The notes under the pieces are model-generated. The model ran no database searches and had not been told where the DNA came from. It saw only the letters and a program-made list of their open reading frames with translations. Shown here piece after piece: positions 8,825-18,454 of a DNA stretch of 64,000 nt. This DNA comes from Rothia mucilaginosa (lineage in GTDB: Bacteria; Actinomycetota; Actinomycetes; Actinomycetales; Micrococcaceae): contig NZ_CP079822.1 in the NCBI RefSeq assembly GCF_019334805.1, forward strand, positions 496,001 through 560,000, written 5' to 3'. Numbering within the stretch: position 1 is the first letter of the stretch; the number at the start of each line of letters is the position of its first letter. Both the position numbers and the translations under genes were made by a program.

Positions 8825-8856
8825 AAGCCCCCTCCTACCGAAGTAGAAGGGGGCTT
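8825..8856 (-). terminator. Terminator after the second lactate permease
   Basis: AAGCCCCCT (8825-8833) pairs with AGGGGGCTT (8848-8856), with an inner CTAC-CGAA-GTAG stem, followed on the minus strand by TTTCG. Confidence 0.8.
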
Positions 8857-8926
8857 GATACAGACCGTGTCGCGGGCACCTTACCTTCAGAGAAGGTAGG
8901 TTACACGCATCTGGTTCTCACGCTGT

Positions 8927-10564
8927 TTAGAGGCCGACCAGAGACAGGACATAAACCCAAACACAGGTGACAGCCAGCAGAGCTGCACTGTACTTGATCG
9001 CCATGGAGGTAATCTTCGATTCCTCGCCGGCGCTGTTCACAGCAGCAGCTGCAATTGCGATGGACTGCGGGGAAACGATCTTCGCCATCACACCACCGGC
9101 GGTGTTAGATGCAACCAGCAGGGTCTGGCTGACGCCAATCTGCTGTGCGGTGGTAGCCTGCAGGCCAGCGAAGAGGATGTTGTTGTTCACCACGGAGCCG
9201 GTCACGAACACGCCAATCCAACCGATGATCGGGGACAGCAGCGGGAAGATAGCACCCACAGCGGCAACAGCCAGTGCGATGGAGGTAATCATACCCGCGT
9301 AGTTCATGACGTTAGCAACGGACATGACCAGGCAGATCATGAGGATCGGGGTCTGCAGCTGCTTCCAGGTTGCGCCGAGCTCCTCGATAGCCTCACCCCA
9401 GCTAATCTTGGAGGTCAGGATGGTGATGATGGCAGCCACCAGAATTGCGGTACCGGATGCACCCACAATGTTCCAGGTGTAGGTCACGTCAATAGGCTTG
9501 GGGGTTGCAACGATCGGTGCTGCCTGCTGGATGCTCTGGTGTAGCCACGGAACAGGGAAGGTAATGTTAGTGAAGCCGAGCGCACCCTTAGCAGCGAAGA
9601 CGGGCTTCAGAGCGGTGGACCAGAGCAGAATCACGACGGACAGGTAGACGAAGGGGCTCCATGCCTTGAGGATTTCGCCACCGGTGTGCTTGGTGCTCTG
9701 CTGAGCCTGAACTTCTTCCAGGGAGGGAGCGGTGGGCTCGCGGAAGATGTGCTTGGGCTGCCACTTCTGCATGACCAGTGCCAGCGCCACCAGGGACAGC
9801 AGCGGCGGGATGATGTCGACGAGCTCGGGGTTACCCAGGGTTGCGAGCAGAACGGACTGGCCGCCGGAGTAGATGACACCAACCATCAGGGCTACCAGAC
9901 CGACCTCGCGGATACCGCGGATGCCGTCCTGAATAGCAACGAGCAGTACGGGGATGAGAGCCGCCATAATCTGGAGAACCAGGACCATTTCGATGGACAG
10001 TGCGTGCAGGTCCACGCCACCGCGGGTTGCTGCGGTGGTCACGGGGATACCGATAGCGCCGTATGCACCGGAGCTCACGTTAGCGATCAGCGCGAACATT
10101 GCGGCCTTGAGCGGGTTGAAGCCCAGGGACACGAGCAGTGCAGCACAGATAGCAATCGGGATACCGAAGCCTGCAGCGCCTTCAAGGAAGCCACCGAAGC
10201 AGAATGCGATCAGCAGCATCTGGACGCGCTGGTCGGTAGAGATGGAGGAGATGGAGGAGCGGACGATTTCAAAGCCGCCAGAACGCACGGAAATGCGGTA
10301 GAGCCACACAGCCATGAGCACGATCCAGCCGATGGGCCACATGCCCGAGAGGAAGCCGTAGAGGATGGAGCCTGCACCGGCGGTGATGGGCATACCGAAG
10401 ATAGCGCAACCGATGACCAGTGCAATGACGAGGGAGATAACGGCAGATTTAATACCGCTGAGCTTCAGGACGGTGAGGCCCAGAAGGAAGAAAATAATCG
10501 GGACTGCTGCCACGAGTGCGGAGAGTGCGCTCGAGTTCAGCGGGTCGTAGACTTGCTGCCACAT
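8927..10564 (-). CDS. lldP: L-lactate permease (LctP family), second copy
   Basis: This 545-residue paralogue of the neighbouring permease has the same start (MWQQVYDPLNSS), the same FCFGGFLEGAAGFGIPIAI and GWIGVFVTGSV blocks, and the same C-terminal MAKIVSPQSIAIA. The most variable part is the extracytoplasmic loop around residues 330-360 (here with PIVATPKPIDVTYTWN), which could tune substrate range. The start at 10564 has GGAAAGGAA about 11 bases upstream; a GTG at 10591 is in frame but overlaps that site. Each copy has its own terminator and long upstream region, so the two are independently controlled rather than one operon. Confidence 0.94.
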   Translation of the reverse strand: MWQQVYDPLNSSALSALVAAVPIIFFLLGLTVLKLSGIKSAVISLVIALVIGCAIFGMPITAGAGSILYGFLSGMWPIGWIVLMAVWLYRISVRSGGFEIVRSSISSISTDQRVQMLLIAFCFGGFLEGAAGFGIPIAICAALLVSLGFNPLKAAMFALIANVSSGAYGAIGIPVTTAATRGGVDLHALSIEMVLVLQIMAALIPVLLVAIQDGIRGIREVGLVALMVGVIYSGGQSVLLATLGNPELVDIIPPLLSLVALALVMQKWQPKHIFREPTAPSLEEVQAQQSTKHTGGEILKAWSPFVYLSVVILLWSTALKPVFAAKGALGFTNITFPVPWLHQSIQQAAPIVATPKPIDVTYTWNIVGASGTAILVAAIITILTSKISWGEAIEELGATWKQLQTPILMICLVMSVANVMNYAGMITSIALAVAAVGAIFPLLSPIIGWIGVFVTGSVVNNNILFAGLQATTAQQIGVSQTLLVASNTAGGVMAKIVSPQSIAIAAAAVNSAGEESKITSMAIKYSAALLAVTCVWVYVLSLVGL

Positions 10565-11107
10565 GATGTACTGTGTTCCTTTCCAGCCCACGGGGGCGGG
10601 ATCGAGTTGTGCCGTAAAACCTTCCCAGTGACGCTTGTGGCGGCGTGTGTGCCGTGTGTTGTAGGTGCGTGCACCTAGCTGTTTGATGCGTTAAGGACGC
10701 TATCCCTTGGGATATATGCCTTCACTTGGGTTCGTGTTGGTTTTGCGGCTATGAAATTTAGCGTGTTGAAACGGCGTTTTTGTCACAAAAACCTAAATAT
10801 TCCTTGATTTGTCAAGGGAATTTCAGGGTCAGGACAATGAATCCTTAATCCCAAAAACGCAATTCCTTGTGTACCCAATGTACCACTTAACACCCACAAA
10901 ATCGGGCATATTCCAACATTTAGATTCAAGCTCATAATTGCAACCTAACCTAAAGCCCACCCCGGGTTGAGGGCTCATCCAGCCCCCTCCCCCGCTATTT
11001 CAAGGAAGAAACAGCACCCCGGCGCTTTCGGCAGTACACACAGAGCATATCCTGATTACAAACCGCTCAAACTATCAAACCCCGCGAACCCCTAAACGGC
11101 ATACAAA
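10565..11107. other. Upstream region of the second lactate permease
   Basis: No gene is visible in these ~540 bases. They contain an AT-rich section (10690-10930) with a hairpin-forming inverted repeat at 10799-10821, and several related AATCCTTAA / ATTCCTTG motifs. The remainder (10960-11100) is featureless CA-rich sequence. The region probably carries the permease promoter and operator. Confidence 0.5.
10799..10821. promoter_or_regulatory. Inverted repeat overlapping a -35-like TTGACA
   Basis: CCTTGA (10802-10807) and TCAAGG (10812-10817) are perfect inverted arms flanked by TT/AA. On the minus strand the repeat contains TTGACA, a consensus -35. It may be an operator for the second lactate permease; no clear -10 at 16-18 bases was found. 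Confidence 0.4.
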
Positions 11108-11140
11108 AAAGCTCCGGAAGGAAAAACCTTCCGGAGCTTT
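11108..11140 (-). terminator. Terminator of the tRNA-Pro gene
   Basis: A 14-base-pair perfect stem (AAAGCTCCGGAAGG and its complement) has a five-base loop and is followed on the minus strand by TTTTTTGT. Confidence 0.9.
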
Positions 11141-11145
11141 ATCTG

Positions 11146-11219
<74 letters not shown>

Positions 11220-11446
11220 ATTCGTTATTCACGATATTGTGTTTTCAAGGTTTCCCCTGAACACTCGAATAACTATACCGGGCTTTTAACCCCCGCGCAA
11301 GCCAGAATCCCTATTTTTAGAAAAAATCTTAAAAATCTTTTCCTCACGGATTTTCCTCGCAGATTTTCTGCACAGAATCCAGCGCGTGGGGGCCAAACCT
11401 AGCGAGAGACCAGCCCAGCAACACGGCATCGGGCAGACCCCCGCCA
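11220..11446. other. Spacer between der and tRNA-Pro
   Basis: This stretch is AT-rich near 11240-11345 and probably contains the tRNA promoter. No gene is visible. Confidence 0.4.
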
Positions 11447-13027
11447 CTAGCGGCGGCCGCCCTTACCCTTCCTAGCCTTCGCGCTCTGACGCTCACCCAG
11501 GGAGCGGCGCTCACGCACACGCATCGAAATCTCAATCGGAGTACCCGTGAAATCAAAGGTCTCACGCAGACGACGCGTAATGAAGCGGCGGTAACCCGGA
11601 TCCAAGAAGCCGGTAGTAAACAGCACGAACTTCGGCGGACGCGAAGACACCTGAGTACCGAAGAGAATACGCGGCTGCTTACCGCCACGCAGCGGGTGCG
11701 GATGCGCGGCCACAATCTCGCCCAGGAACGCGTTCAGGCGACCGGTCGGAATACGCGAATCCCACGACTCCAGCGAGTGCTCCAGGGCAGGCACCAGCTT
11801 GTCCTTATGCCAGCCGGTCTTCGCCGAGATGTTCACGCGAGGAGCCCACTGCACGTGCGCCAGGTCGCGCTCAATCTCACGCTCGAGCATGTAGCGGCGG
11901 TCCTCATCGAGGGTATCCCACTTGTTGAATGCCAGGACCATTGCACGGCCCGAATCAATCACAGTCTGCACGATACGCACATCCTGCTCAGAAATCGGCT
12001 CGGAAACGTCCAGCAGCACCACGGCAACCTCAGAACGCTCCAGAGCAGTCTGAGTACGCAGCGAAGAGTAGAACTCCGCGCCCTTAGCCATGTGCTGGCG
12101 ACGGCGAATACCCGCCGTATCCACGAAACGCCAAGGGTAGCCGCCCAGCTCAATAATCTCGTCAATCGGGTCACGAGTCGTACCAGCCAGGTCGTTCACC
12201 ACGGCACGCTCAGAACCAGCCAGCTTGTTCAGCAGCGAGGACTTACCCACGTTCGGGCGACCCACCAGAGCCACACGACGCGGGCCACCCAGCGCCTCCG
12301 GCTGAGCGAACTGCGAGTGCTCCGGCATGACCTCAAGGATCTCGTCCAGAGCATCCGCCAGGCCGCGGCCGTGCAGACCCGACACCGGGAACGGCTGACC
12401 CATACCCAGCGACCAGAGGTTATAAATCTCCGGCTCCAGGTGGGCGTCGTCAATCTTGTTAGCAATCAGAATGATCGGCTTCTTCACGCGGCGCAGCATA
12501 CGCACAATCTGCTCATCCGAAGCGGTCACACCCACGCGGGCGTCCACCACCAGGACCACAACATCGGCCTGCTCCACAGCAATCTCAGCCTGCTCAGCAA
12601 CCTGAGCATCAATACCGCGGGCGTCAGACTCCCAACCACCGGTATCAACCAGGGTGAAGCTCTTACCCAGCCACTCAGCCTTATAAGACACGCGGTCACG
12701 AGTCACACCCGGCTTATCCTCAACCACCGCTTCACGGCGGCCCAGAATACGGTTAATGATGGTCGACTTACCCACGTTCGGGCGGCCAACAATCGCCACT
12801 ACCGGATCAGCGAGCTGCTCTTCCTCTTCCTCAATGTCGAAGCCCCAGGCGCCCAGCAGGGCGCGGTCCTCTTCATCCAGGTCGTAATCCTCAAGGCCCT
12901 CAAGCAGAGCCTGAGCACGCTGGTCAGCGGTCTCATCATCAATCTCAGCGAGGCGCTCGGTAACGTCGTCCTCGCCACCACCCAGGTACTTCTCTTCGTA
13001 ATCGTCGCGGATAGCGTCCTCAGCCAT
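11447..13027 (-). CDS. der: Ribosome-assembly GTPase Der (EngA)
   Basis: Der has two consecutive GTPase domains and a KH-like C-terminal domain, and is essential for maturation of the 50S subunit. The two P-loops are both GRPNVGKS (near residues 84 and 263), with DTGGW and DTAGI switch II motifs and NKID / NKWD specificity motifs. The KH-like domain ends in a basic tail ([10 protein letters not shown]). The first ~75 residues form an acidic extension (EEEEEQ), common in actinobacterial Der. The start at 13027 (MAEDAIR) has AAAGGA six bases upstream; the ATG two codons earlier is too close to that site. It is the last protein gene of the tyrA-cmk-der run. Confidence 0.96.
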   Translation of the reverse strand: MAEDAIRDDYEEKYLGGGEDDVTERLAEIDDETADQRAQALLEGLEDYDLDEEDRALLGAWGFDIEEEEEQLADPVVAIVGRPNVGKSTIINRILGRREAVVEDKPGVTRDRVSYKAEWLGKSFTLVDTGGWESDARGIDAQVAEQAEIAVEQADVVVLVVDARVGVTASDEQIVRMLRRVKKPIILIANKIDDAHLEPEIYNLWSLGMGQPFPVSGLHGRGLADALDEILEVMPEHSQFAQPEALGGPRRVALVGRPNVGKSSLLNKLAGSERAVVNDLAGTTRDPIDEIIELGGYPWRFVDTAGIRRRQHMAKGAEFYSSLRTQTALERSEVAVVLLDVSEPISEQDVRIVQTVIDSGRAMVLAFNKWDTLDEDRRYMLEREIERDLAHVQWAPRVNISAKTGWHKDKLVPALEHSLESWDSRIPTGRLNAFLGEIVAAHPHPLRGGKQPRILFGTQVSSRPPKFVLFTTGFLDPGYRRFITRRLRETFDFTGTPIEISMRVRERRSLGERQSAKARKGKGGRR

Positions 13028-13139
13028 GCGCATTCCTTTCTCTACCCGCCCCCGCGCCCAACCCGCAGGTCAGCACGCGAGCGCGGCTCAACGTCTTATC
13101 GGGAGCGGATGCACCACTCCCCCAGCGTTTCGGCGGGGC

Positions 13140-13832
13140 CTAACCCGCGCGCTTCGCCTTCAACTGGTCATTCACAGCGTTAATCACTGCAGAGACCGTC
13201 GCATTAAAATCAAGATCCGAGCTGTCCACCAGGGTCACGCCCTCGGCAGCTTCCATAAAGTTATTGACCTTAGAGTCCTTCGCATCACGCTCAGCAATCT
13301 GCTTGCTCAAATCACCCGAAGCACCCGACTTCTCAGAGTTCTCCAGGCCGCGGCGCGCCATGCGCACCTCCTCAGAAGCAGTCAGCAGGATGCGCGCATC
13401 AGCATCGGGAGCAACCACGGTGGTAATGTCGCGGCCCTCAGCGACCATGCCGTTGATAGCGTGGTCAATCATCCAACGCTGCAGTCCAATCAGGTGCTCA
13501 CGAACCGCCGGAACCGAAGCCACAGCAGAAACGGCCGAAGAAATGCGCTCGCTACGAATCTCCTCACGGATATCGGTCGAACCCATCAGAATCTCTTCTT
13601 CCTTAATGTTCGTACCGAACACCAGGGGCATCTCCTCGACAGCCTTCGCGATCGCCTCAGCGTCGTTCAGGTCAATGCCAAGTTCCAGCACACGGTAGGT
13701 TGCGGCACGATACATTGCACCGGTGTCCAGGTACGCCAGACCAAAGTGGCGTGCAACTTCCTTAGACACAGACGACTTACCGGAACCGGAGGGACCGTCA
13801 ATAGCAATCGTCAGTTTAGGGTTCTCGTGCAT
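13140..13832 (-). CDS. cmk: Cytidylate kinase
   Basis: This enzyme phosphorylates CMP and dCMP to the diphosphates with ATP. The N-terminal P-loop DGPSGSGKSS, the LDTGAMYRA motif and EGRDITTVV are diagnostic. At 230 residues it has normal length. The start at 13832 has AAGGAG five bases upstream; the GTG two codons before lies inside that site. It is flanked by tyrA and der as in other actinobacteria, with gaps of 54 and 112 bases, so the run is probably co-transcribed. It works in the same pyrimidine branch as pyrG in this window. Confidence 0.96.
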   Translation of the reverse strand: MHENPKLTIAIDGPSGSGKSSVSKEVARHFGLAYLDTGAMYRAATYRVLELGIDLNDAEAIAKAVEEMPLVFGTNIKEEEILMGSTDIREEIRSERISSAVSAVASVPAVREHLIGLQRWMIDHAINGMVAEGRDITTVVAPDADARILLTASEEVRMARRGLENSEKSGASGDLSKQIAERDAKDSKVNNFMEAAEGVTLVDSSDLDFNATVSAVINAVNDQLKAKRAG

Positions 13833-13886
13833 CAGCACTCCTTCAAATTCGTCTCAAACTTTATGCCGGAAAATACAGCTTTAACT

Positions 13887-15056
13887 CTACTTCACAACAC
13901 GCCAACCGCGAGCCGACAAATCGCGGACTAGCACCTCATGAATAGACGGATTGACCGAGATTTCAGCCATACCCACCGGGGCACCCGTCGAGTGCTCCAG
14001 ACGCAAATCTTCAAGGTTCGCGCCCAGCTCGCCAATCTCGGCAAGCAAACGAGCCAGCGTGCCGGGGGTGTCGTCCACCAGCACCGTCATCTTTGCGAAC
14101 GCGGCGGGTGCCGTACCGTGCTTACCCGGAATGCGGCTAACGCCCGCGTTGCCTTCGCTCATCAGCTGCGCCAAATCCAGGCGAGCGCCGGATGCCGTCG
14201 GGTTCTCCAGCGTTGCGATGAGGCGGTTCAGGTCATCACGGACCCCGTAGAGGGTCTTCACAATCGGGTCTGCGTTCGCCGCAAAAATCTGCACCCACAG
14301 CGTCGGGTCCGAAGCCGCAATACGCACCGTATCGCGCAAACCCTGACCCGCCAGGGACAGCGCATACAGCGGAGTGTCCTGCAGACGCGACGCCAGAAGC
14401 GAACTCATCGCCTGCGGCACATGAGAAATCAGGGCAACCGTCTGATCGTGCTCCTCAACGCTCAAAGAAGTCACAATCGCGCCCAGCTCCACCGCCACAG
14501 AACGCACCAGACGCACACACTCGGGGCGAACCGAATCGTGCTCGCAGATAATCCACGGACGCGCCTGGAACAACTCACCGCGAGCAGCCACCGGGCCCGA
14601 CTTCTCACGCCCAGCCATCGGATGCGAACCCACGTAACGGGACGCATCCGCACCCGAGGCAAGCACATCAGCCAGCGGCTGCACCTTCACCGAGGCAACA
14701 TCCGTCACCACGGCGCCGGGGTAGCCCGCCTCCGGCCGAGGCGCATAAGTATTCAACGCGTGAGCGCACACGGCACCGGCACTATCCGGAGGCGCAGCCA
14801 CCACCACCAGCTGCGGGGCGAAGGCGGCGCGCTCCTCCTCCGACAGGGTGGAGAAGCTTGTACCGGCACCGATATCCTGCGCCACAGCCTCGGCGGTGGG
14901 TGAAATATCTTGGACGTACACGTCCTCGCATCCTGCCGCACGCAACCCCAGACCAATCGAGGCACCCAGCAGACCCGAACCGATAATGAGTACCGGCCCG
15001 GTCAGCGTTGAGTCCATGGGCAGCTCAGATGCGGAAAGCTCAGCGGGCGAGCTCAT
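13887..15056 (-). CDS. tyrA: Prephenate dehydrogenase with C-terminal ACT domain
   Basis: The enzyme makes 4-hydroxyphenylpyruvate for tyrosine. An N-terminal Rossmann motif (IIGSGLLGASIGLGL, residues ~25-40), VVAAPPDS, a DVASVK segment and the active-site HPMAGREKSG identify the dehydrogenase domain. A typical helical dimerisation part follows (EEHDQTVALISHVPQ). The last ~75 residues (TVLVDDTPGTLARLLAEIGE) form an ACT domain, expected to sense tyrosine or phenylalanine. The start at 15056 has AAGGAG five bases upstream. It lies 18 bases downstream of rluB. Tyrosine synthesis is thus retained here, in contrast to the signs of loss of histidine and arginine synthesis elsewhere in the window. 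Confidence 0.93.
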   Translation of the reverse strand: MSSPAELSASELPMDSTLTGPVLIIGSGLLGASIGLGLRAAGCEDVYVQDISPTAEAVAQDIGAGTSFSTLSEEERAAFAPQLVVVAAPPDSAGAVCAHALNTYAPRPEAGYPGAVVTDVASVKVQPLADVLASGADASRYVGSHPMAGREKSGPVAARGELFQARPWIICEHDSVRPECVRLVRSVAVELGAIVTSLSVEEHDQTVALISHVPQAMSSLLASRLQDTPLYALSLAGQGLRDTVRIAASDPTLWVQIFAANADPIVKTLYGVRDDLNRLIATLENPTASGARLDLAQLMSEGNAGVSRIPGKHGTAPAAFAKMTVLVDDTPGTLARLLAEIGELGANLEDLRLEHSTGAPVGMAEISVNPSIHEVLVRDLSARGWRVVK

Positions 15057-15074
15057 GACAACTCCTTAGCGTTA

Positions 15075-16235
15075 TTACATGTCCACCGAAGCGAGCAGGT
15101 GACCGATCTCGACCTTGGAGAGGTTACGGACGGTGCCCTGCTTCTGCGAACCAATACGGATCGGGCCCATCTCGACGCGGACCAGGCGCTCAACCGGGTA
15201 GCCGACAGCGTCGAAGAGACGGCGCACGATGCGGTTCTTACCGGAGTGGATGGTCACCTCAACGAGCACGTGGCCGGGGGTGGAGTCCACCAGCTTGAAC
15301 TCGTCCACGCGGGTCACGCCGTCTTCCAGGCGGATGCCCTTCTTCATGGCTGCGCCGACGCCGGGCTCCATCGGGCCGGGAACCTGCACCAGGTAGGTCT
15401 TGGGCACCTCGTAGGAGGGGTGGGTGAGGCGGTTCGCCAGTTCACCGTCGTTGGTCAGCAGCAGCAGACCCTCGGTTTCAACGTCCAGGCGGCCCACGTG
15501 GAACACGCGCTCGCTCATGGAGGAACGCAGGAAGTCGGAGATGCAGGGGCGACCTTCGGGGTCTTCCATGGTGGAGACCACGCCGGCGGGCTTGTTGAAT
15601 GCCATGTAGACGAGCTTGTCGTTGGTCTGAACGGTCATGCCGTCCACCTGCACGGTCACCTTGGAGGGGTCCACGCGCACACCCAGCTCGGTCACGACTT
15701 CACCGTTGACGGTGACGCGACCTTCGGTAATCATTTCTTCGCAGACGCGGCGGGATGCCACACCGGCCTGAGCCAGCAGCTTCTGCAGGCGCACGCCGTC
15801 GTGGTCGTAGAACTCGTAGTGGTCTACCGGGGCGTTGCGGGGGCGGCGGGGGCGGTGCGGGCCAGCGTAGTTGCTGACGCGGTATTCGCCGCGCTCGTTT
15901 GCGAAGGCTTCGCCGGAGCGGTAGGGGCGGCCCGGTGCGCGGCGTTCGCGCTTGGGCAGTTCGGTGCCGCGGCCTCGGCCGGAGCCTGCGCGGCCTGCGC
16001 CGAACTTCTTCTCGCCAAATTTCTTGTCACCGAATTTCTTCTCGCCGAAGCCCTTTGCGCCGCCCTTGCCTGCGCCGCTCTTCGGTGCGCCGGGACGACC
16101 GCCGCGTGCGGATGCGCCCTTAGCGCCGAGCTTACCTCCCTGACCGGGACGACCGGCGCCGGGACGGCCACCGCGAGAGTTCTGGGGGCGACCGGATGCA
16201 GAGCGGCCGCCGCGGGAGGAGTTTCCATATGCCAT
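15075..16235 (-). CDS. rluB: 23S rRNA pseudouridine synthase RluB type, with long Gly/Lys-rich N-terminus
   Basis: Residues ~150-386 form an S4 RNA-binding domain (RLQKLLAQAGVASRRVCEEMI) and a pseudouridine synthase domain with GRLDVETEGLLLLTNDG, containing the catalytic Asp. It should modify a helix 80-90 region uridine in 23S rRNA. The first ~145 residues are unrelated low-complexity sequence very rich in Gly, Arg, Lys and Ala, and include a KKFG[ED] repeat encoded by a 15-bp tandem array (16001-16060). Such tails often contact RNA. The start at 16235 has GAGAAGAA upstream. It sits between scpB and tyrA as in other actinobacteria. Confidence 0.93.
   Translation of the reverse strand: MAYGNSSRGGRSASGRPQNSRGGRPGAGRPGQGGKLGAKGASARGGRPGAPKSGAGKGGAKGFGEKKFGDKKFGEKKFGAGRAGSGRGRGTELPKRERRAPGRPYRSGEAFANERGEYRVSNYAGPHRPRRPRNAPVDHYEFYDHDGVRLQKLLAQAGVASRRVCEEMITEGRVTVNGEVVTELGVRVDPSKVTVQVDGMTVQTNDKLVYMAFNKPAGVVSTMEDPEGRPCISDFLRSSMSERVFHVGRLDVETEGLLLLTNDGELANRLTHPSYEVPKTYLVQVPGPMEPGVGAAMKKGIRLEDGVTRVDEFKLVDSTPGHVLVEVTIHSGKNRIVRRLFDAVGYPVERLVRVEMGPIRIGSQKQGTVRNLSKVEIGHLLASVDM
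16001..16060 (-). repeat. 15-bp tandem repeat inside rluB
   Basis: There are four consecutive 15-base units (16001-16015, 16016-16030, 16031-16045 and a diverged 16046-16060). They encode a repeated pentapeptide close to EKKFG / DKKFG in the disordered N-terminal tail. Confidence 0.85.
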
Positions 16236-16322
16236 GGTGTTCTTCTCTTTTCTGTCGTATAGTGCGAACGTTTCAGGAATTTCCCGAACGTTCGTTCGTC
16301 TTATTGATTCGTTGTCTTTGTC

Positions 16323-17336
16323 TTAGTCGTTGCCCTCGGCAAGCACTGCGGCTTCCGTATCATCGGGCAGGAAGGGCGCAAGCGCCGGCAGCTCCTCCAG
16401 GGAGTTCAGCCCGAGCTTCGCCAGCAGTAGCTCCGTGGTTTCGTAGAGGGTCGCGCCGCTTCCGGATTCTCGCCCTGCTTCACGAATCAGCTGCCGTTGC
16501 AGTAGCTGACGGATTGCCGCGTCCGCGTTTACGCCACGGATGGAGGCTACCCTCGCCCTGGTCACCGGCTGCTGGTAAGCAATCACGGCGAGCGTCTCGT
16601 AGGCGGGCTTGCTGAGGGTTGCGCTCTTGGAGCGGGTCACGAAGCGTGCCACCCAGGGGGCGAAGTCGTCGCGGGCGTAGAGCTTCCAGCCTCCTGCGAT
16701 GTTCCGCAGCTGGAATCCGCGCGGTTCGGGCGCCACCCGGTTTTCGTCTTCTCCGTAGCCGCTTTCTTCGCCGTTGTACTCTCGGTACAGCTGGTCGAGC
16801 GCGTGCTCAACAGCTCGTTCGCTGACGATGAGCGCGGCGGAGAGTTCTTTGACGCCCACGGGCGCTTCGGCAACGGCGAGGATCGCTTCGATGGCGCTTT
16901 TGACGCCGCCGGGGATTGCCTCGACCTTGGAGAATTCGGCTTCGGCATCGACCGCCACACTGGGTGCGGTGGAGGGGCCTCCCACCGGAATCTTCGCAGT
17001 TTTCTTCTCTGCGTGGGGCGCAGGTTCCTGCGATTCCTCGGAGCTGTCGGAAATGTCGGAACCATCGGAGTCCTCTACCGTTTCAGCGGCTTCAGCCTCC
17101 TCAGCTTCTTCGGGAACCTCATCCAGAGGAGCGGCGGCTACCTCGTGCTCAGCCGGTTCAGCGTCCGCCTCAGCAGGCTTTGAGCTCTCAGTCTCTACCG
17201 TCTCTGCTACCTCTACCGGCGCCGAGTCAGCCTGTTCCGAATCCTCATCCGCGTTCGGATCCCAGTAGCCCATGTTCACGATGGCAAGGTCATCAGGGGT
17301 GAATTCACGGTCAAAGCGTGAGCCGTGACTACTCAT
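16323..17336 (-). CDS. scpB: Segregation and condensation protein B
   Basis: ScpB is the winged-helix partner of ScpA in the Smc condensin complex. The winged-helix part spans residues ~145-310 (SAIEAILAVAEAPVGVKELSAAL, then AYQQPVTRARVASIRGVNADAAIRQLLQRQLI and TLYETTELLLAKLGL). It is preceded by an unusually long acidic region (about residues 25-145, rich in Glu, Ala, Ser) that is probably disordered. The ATG at 17336 overlaps the scpA stop by eight bases with AGGAGG just upstream, so translation is coupled to scpA. Confidence 0.95.
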   Translation of the reverse strand: MSSHGSRFDREFTPDDLAIVNMGYWDPNADEDSEQADSAPVEVAETVETESSKPAEADAEPAEHEVAAAPLDEVPEEAEEAEAAETVEDSDGSDISDSSEESQEPAPHAEKKTAKIPVGGPSTAPSVAVDAEAEFSKVEAIPGGVKSAIEAILAVAEAPVGVKELSAALIVSERAVEHALDQLYREYNGEESGYGEDENRVAPEPRGFQLRNIAGGWKLYARDDFAPWVARFVTRSKSATLSKPAYETLAVIAYQQPVTRARVASIRGVNADAAIRQLLQRQLIREAGRESGSGATLYETTELLLAKLGLNSLEELPALAPFLPDDTEAAVLAEGND

Positions 17337-18318
17337 AATCCTCCTCTACCGGTTCCGTGTTAGCTTCAGATTCGTTCACTTCGGGTGATTCAGACGCTTC
17401 ACCGATTTCGTGCGCATCCTGAGTGTCTGTTGCTTCGCGAATCACGAACTGTGCAGCGCTCGCGCTCGCACGTACCCGAATGGCTCCAAGCGGTGCGTCC
17501 TGTTCTACGTGCAGGGCGCCTTCTTTGTAGAGCTCAAGCAGGGCGAGAAAACGAACCACCGCGATTTCTAGTTCGCCGGATCCTTGAACCAGTTCGGCAA
17601 AGCTCAGTTCCCGCGCCGCGGTATCGAGCAGGCTGTGCAGAATGTAGTGTTCTTCAGCCGCGATGGTGGTTAGCGGAACGTGTAGGTGCTCGTTGAGTTC
17701 TTCAACGATTTCTTCGGGTTCCGGTTCGGGCTCTTTGGGGGTTCGGCTCAGCGCTGCTGCGGCGATGCGGGCAAACTCTTCGGCACCTCCGGTAAAGACC
17801 AGCTCGGGTAGTGCCTGGGCGAATCGTTCTTCGAGGGCTACCGCACGGGGAAAACGCTGTGCTTCTTGCGCCCAGCGTTCAGCAAAAATATCGGCGACTT
17901 CGCGGTAGGCACGGTATTGCAGCAGACGGGCAAAGAGCAGGTCGCGTGCCTCCAGCAGTGCAACGTCCTCTTCGAGGGGTTCACGATGCTGCGGGAGCAG
18001 GCGTGCGGTTTTGAGTTCCAGCAGGGTTGCGGCGGTGACCAGAAATTCGCTGGCTTCGTCGAGTGCACGTTCTGTGCCTTCAGCGTAGAGGGCGTGCAGG
18101 TATGCGAGGAACTCGTCGGTGACCTCTGCGAGCGCCACCTCGGTAATGTCGAGTTTGCTGCGCGAAATCAGGGTCAGTAGAAGATCAAAGGGACCCTCAA
18201 AATTACTGAGGGTGAGGGTGAAACCCGGGTTCTGCAGGCCGCGGCCCTCAGTCCGGGCGTTCGCGGCGGTGTCTGCGTTCGGTGTCGGTACCCTCACGGC
18301 AGCGACGTTCGTGGTCAT
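17329..18318 (-). CDS. scpA: Segregation and condensation protein A
   Basis: ScpA is the kleisin that bridges the Smc heads. The N-terminal Smc-neck-binding part (FEGPFDLLLTLISRSKLDITEVALAEVTDEFLAYL, near residue 40) and the C-terminal winged helix that contacts the other head (VVRFLALLELYKEGALHVEQ) are both present, with a variable middle. The start at 18318 (MTTNVAAVRV) has AAGGAG about 13 bases upstream. It overlaps scpB by eight bases and follows the parA-like gene after a hairpin. The last 25 residues are acidic. Confidence 0.95.
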   Translation of the reverse strand: MTTNVAAVRVPTPNADTAANARTEGRGLQNPGFTLTLSNFEGPFDLLLTLISRSKLDITEVALAEVTDEFLAYLHALYAEGTERALDEASEFLVTAATLLELKTARLLPQHREPLEEDVALLEARDLLFARLLQYRAYREVADIFAERWAQEAQRFPRAVALEERFAQALPELVFTGGAEEFARIAAAALSRTPKEPEPEPEEIVEELNEHLHVPLTTIAAEEHYILHSLLDTAARELSFAELVQGSGELEIAVVRFLALLELYKEGALHVEQDAPLGAIRVRASASAAQFVIREATDTQDAHEIGEASESPEVNESEANTEPVEEDYE

Positions 18319-18454
18319 AAACGACCTATTCTCCTTAGGTTTATTCTCCCCGGCTGTGCTGGTCCGGCTGTGTTGGTGCCGTCTCAGATGCGGCTTTTAC
18401 TTCGCCTACTTTTTCGGCGTAAGCAGTGTGCGGGGTCTTTAGAATCCACACAAT

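Larger units (their letters stand above)
8418..8926. other. Intergenic region between the two lactate permeases
   Basis: These 509 bases hold a terminator for the upstream permease (8825-8856), the promoter and inverted repeat near 8725-8770, and a leader of about 300 bases before the downstream permease. The small ORFs in it have no ribosome binding sites and overlap these signals; I see no gene. Confidence 0.6.

Noticed and set aside
8418..8926. Overlapping ORFs upstream of the first lactate permease
   Set aside because: They lack ribosome sites and overlap the promoter, operator-like repeat and terminator.
11696..13183. Plus-strand open frame of 495 codons opposite der
   Set aside because: Shadow of der: no ribosome site, low-complexity His/Leu/Arg/Thr composition, and der is certain.
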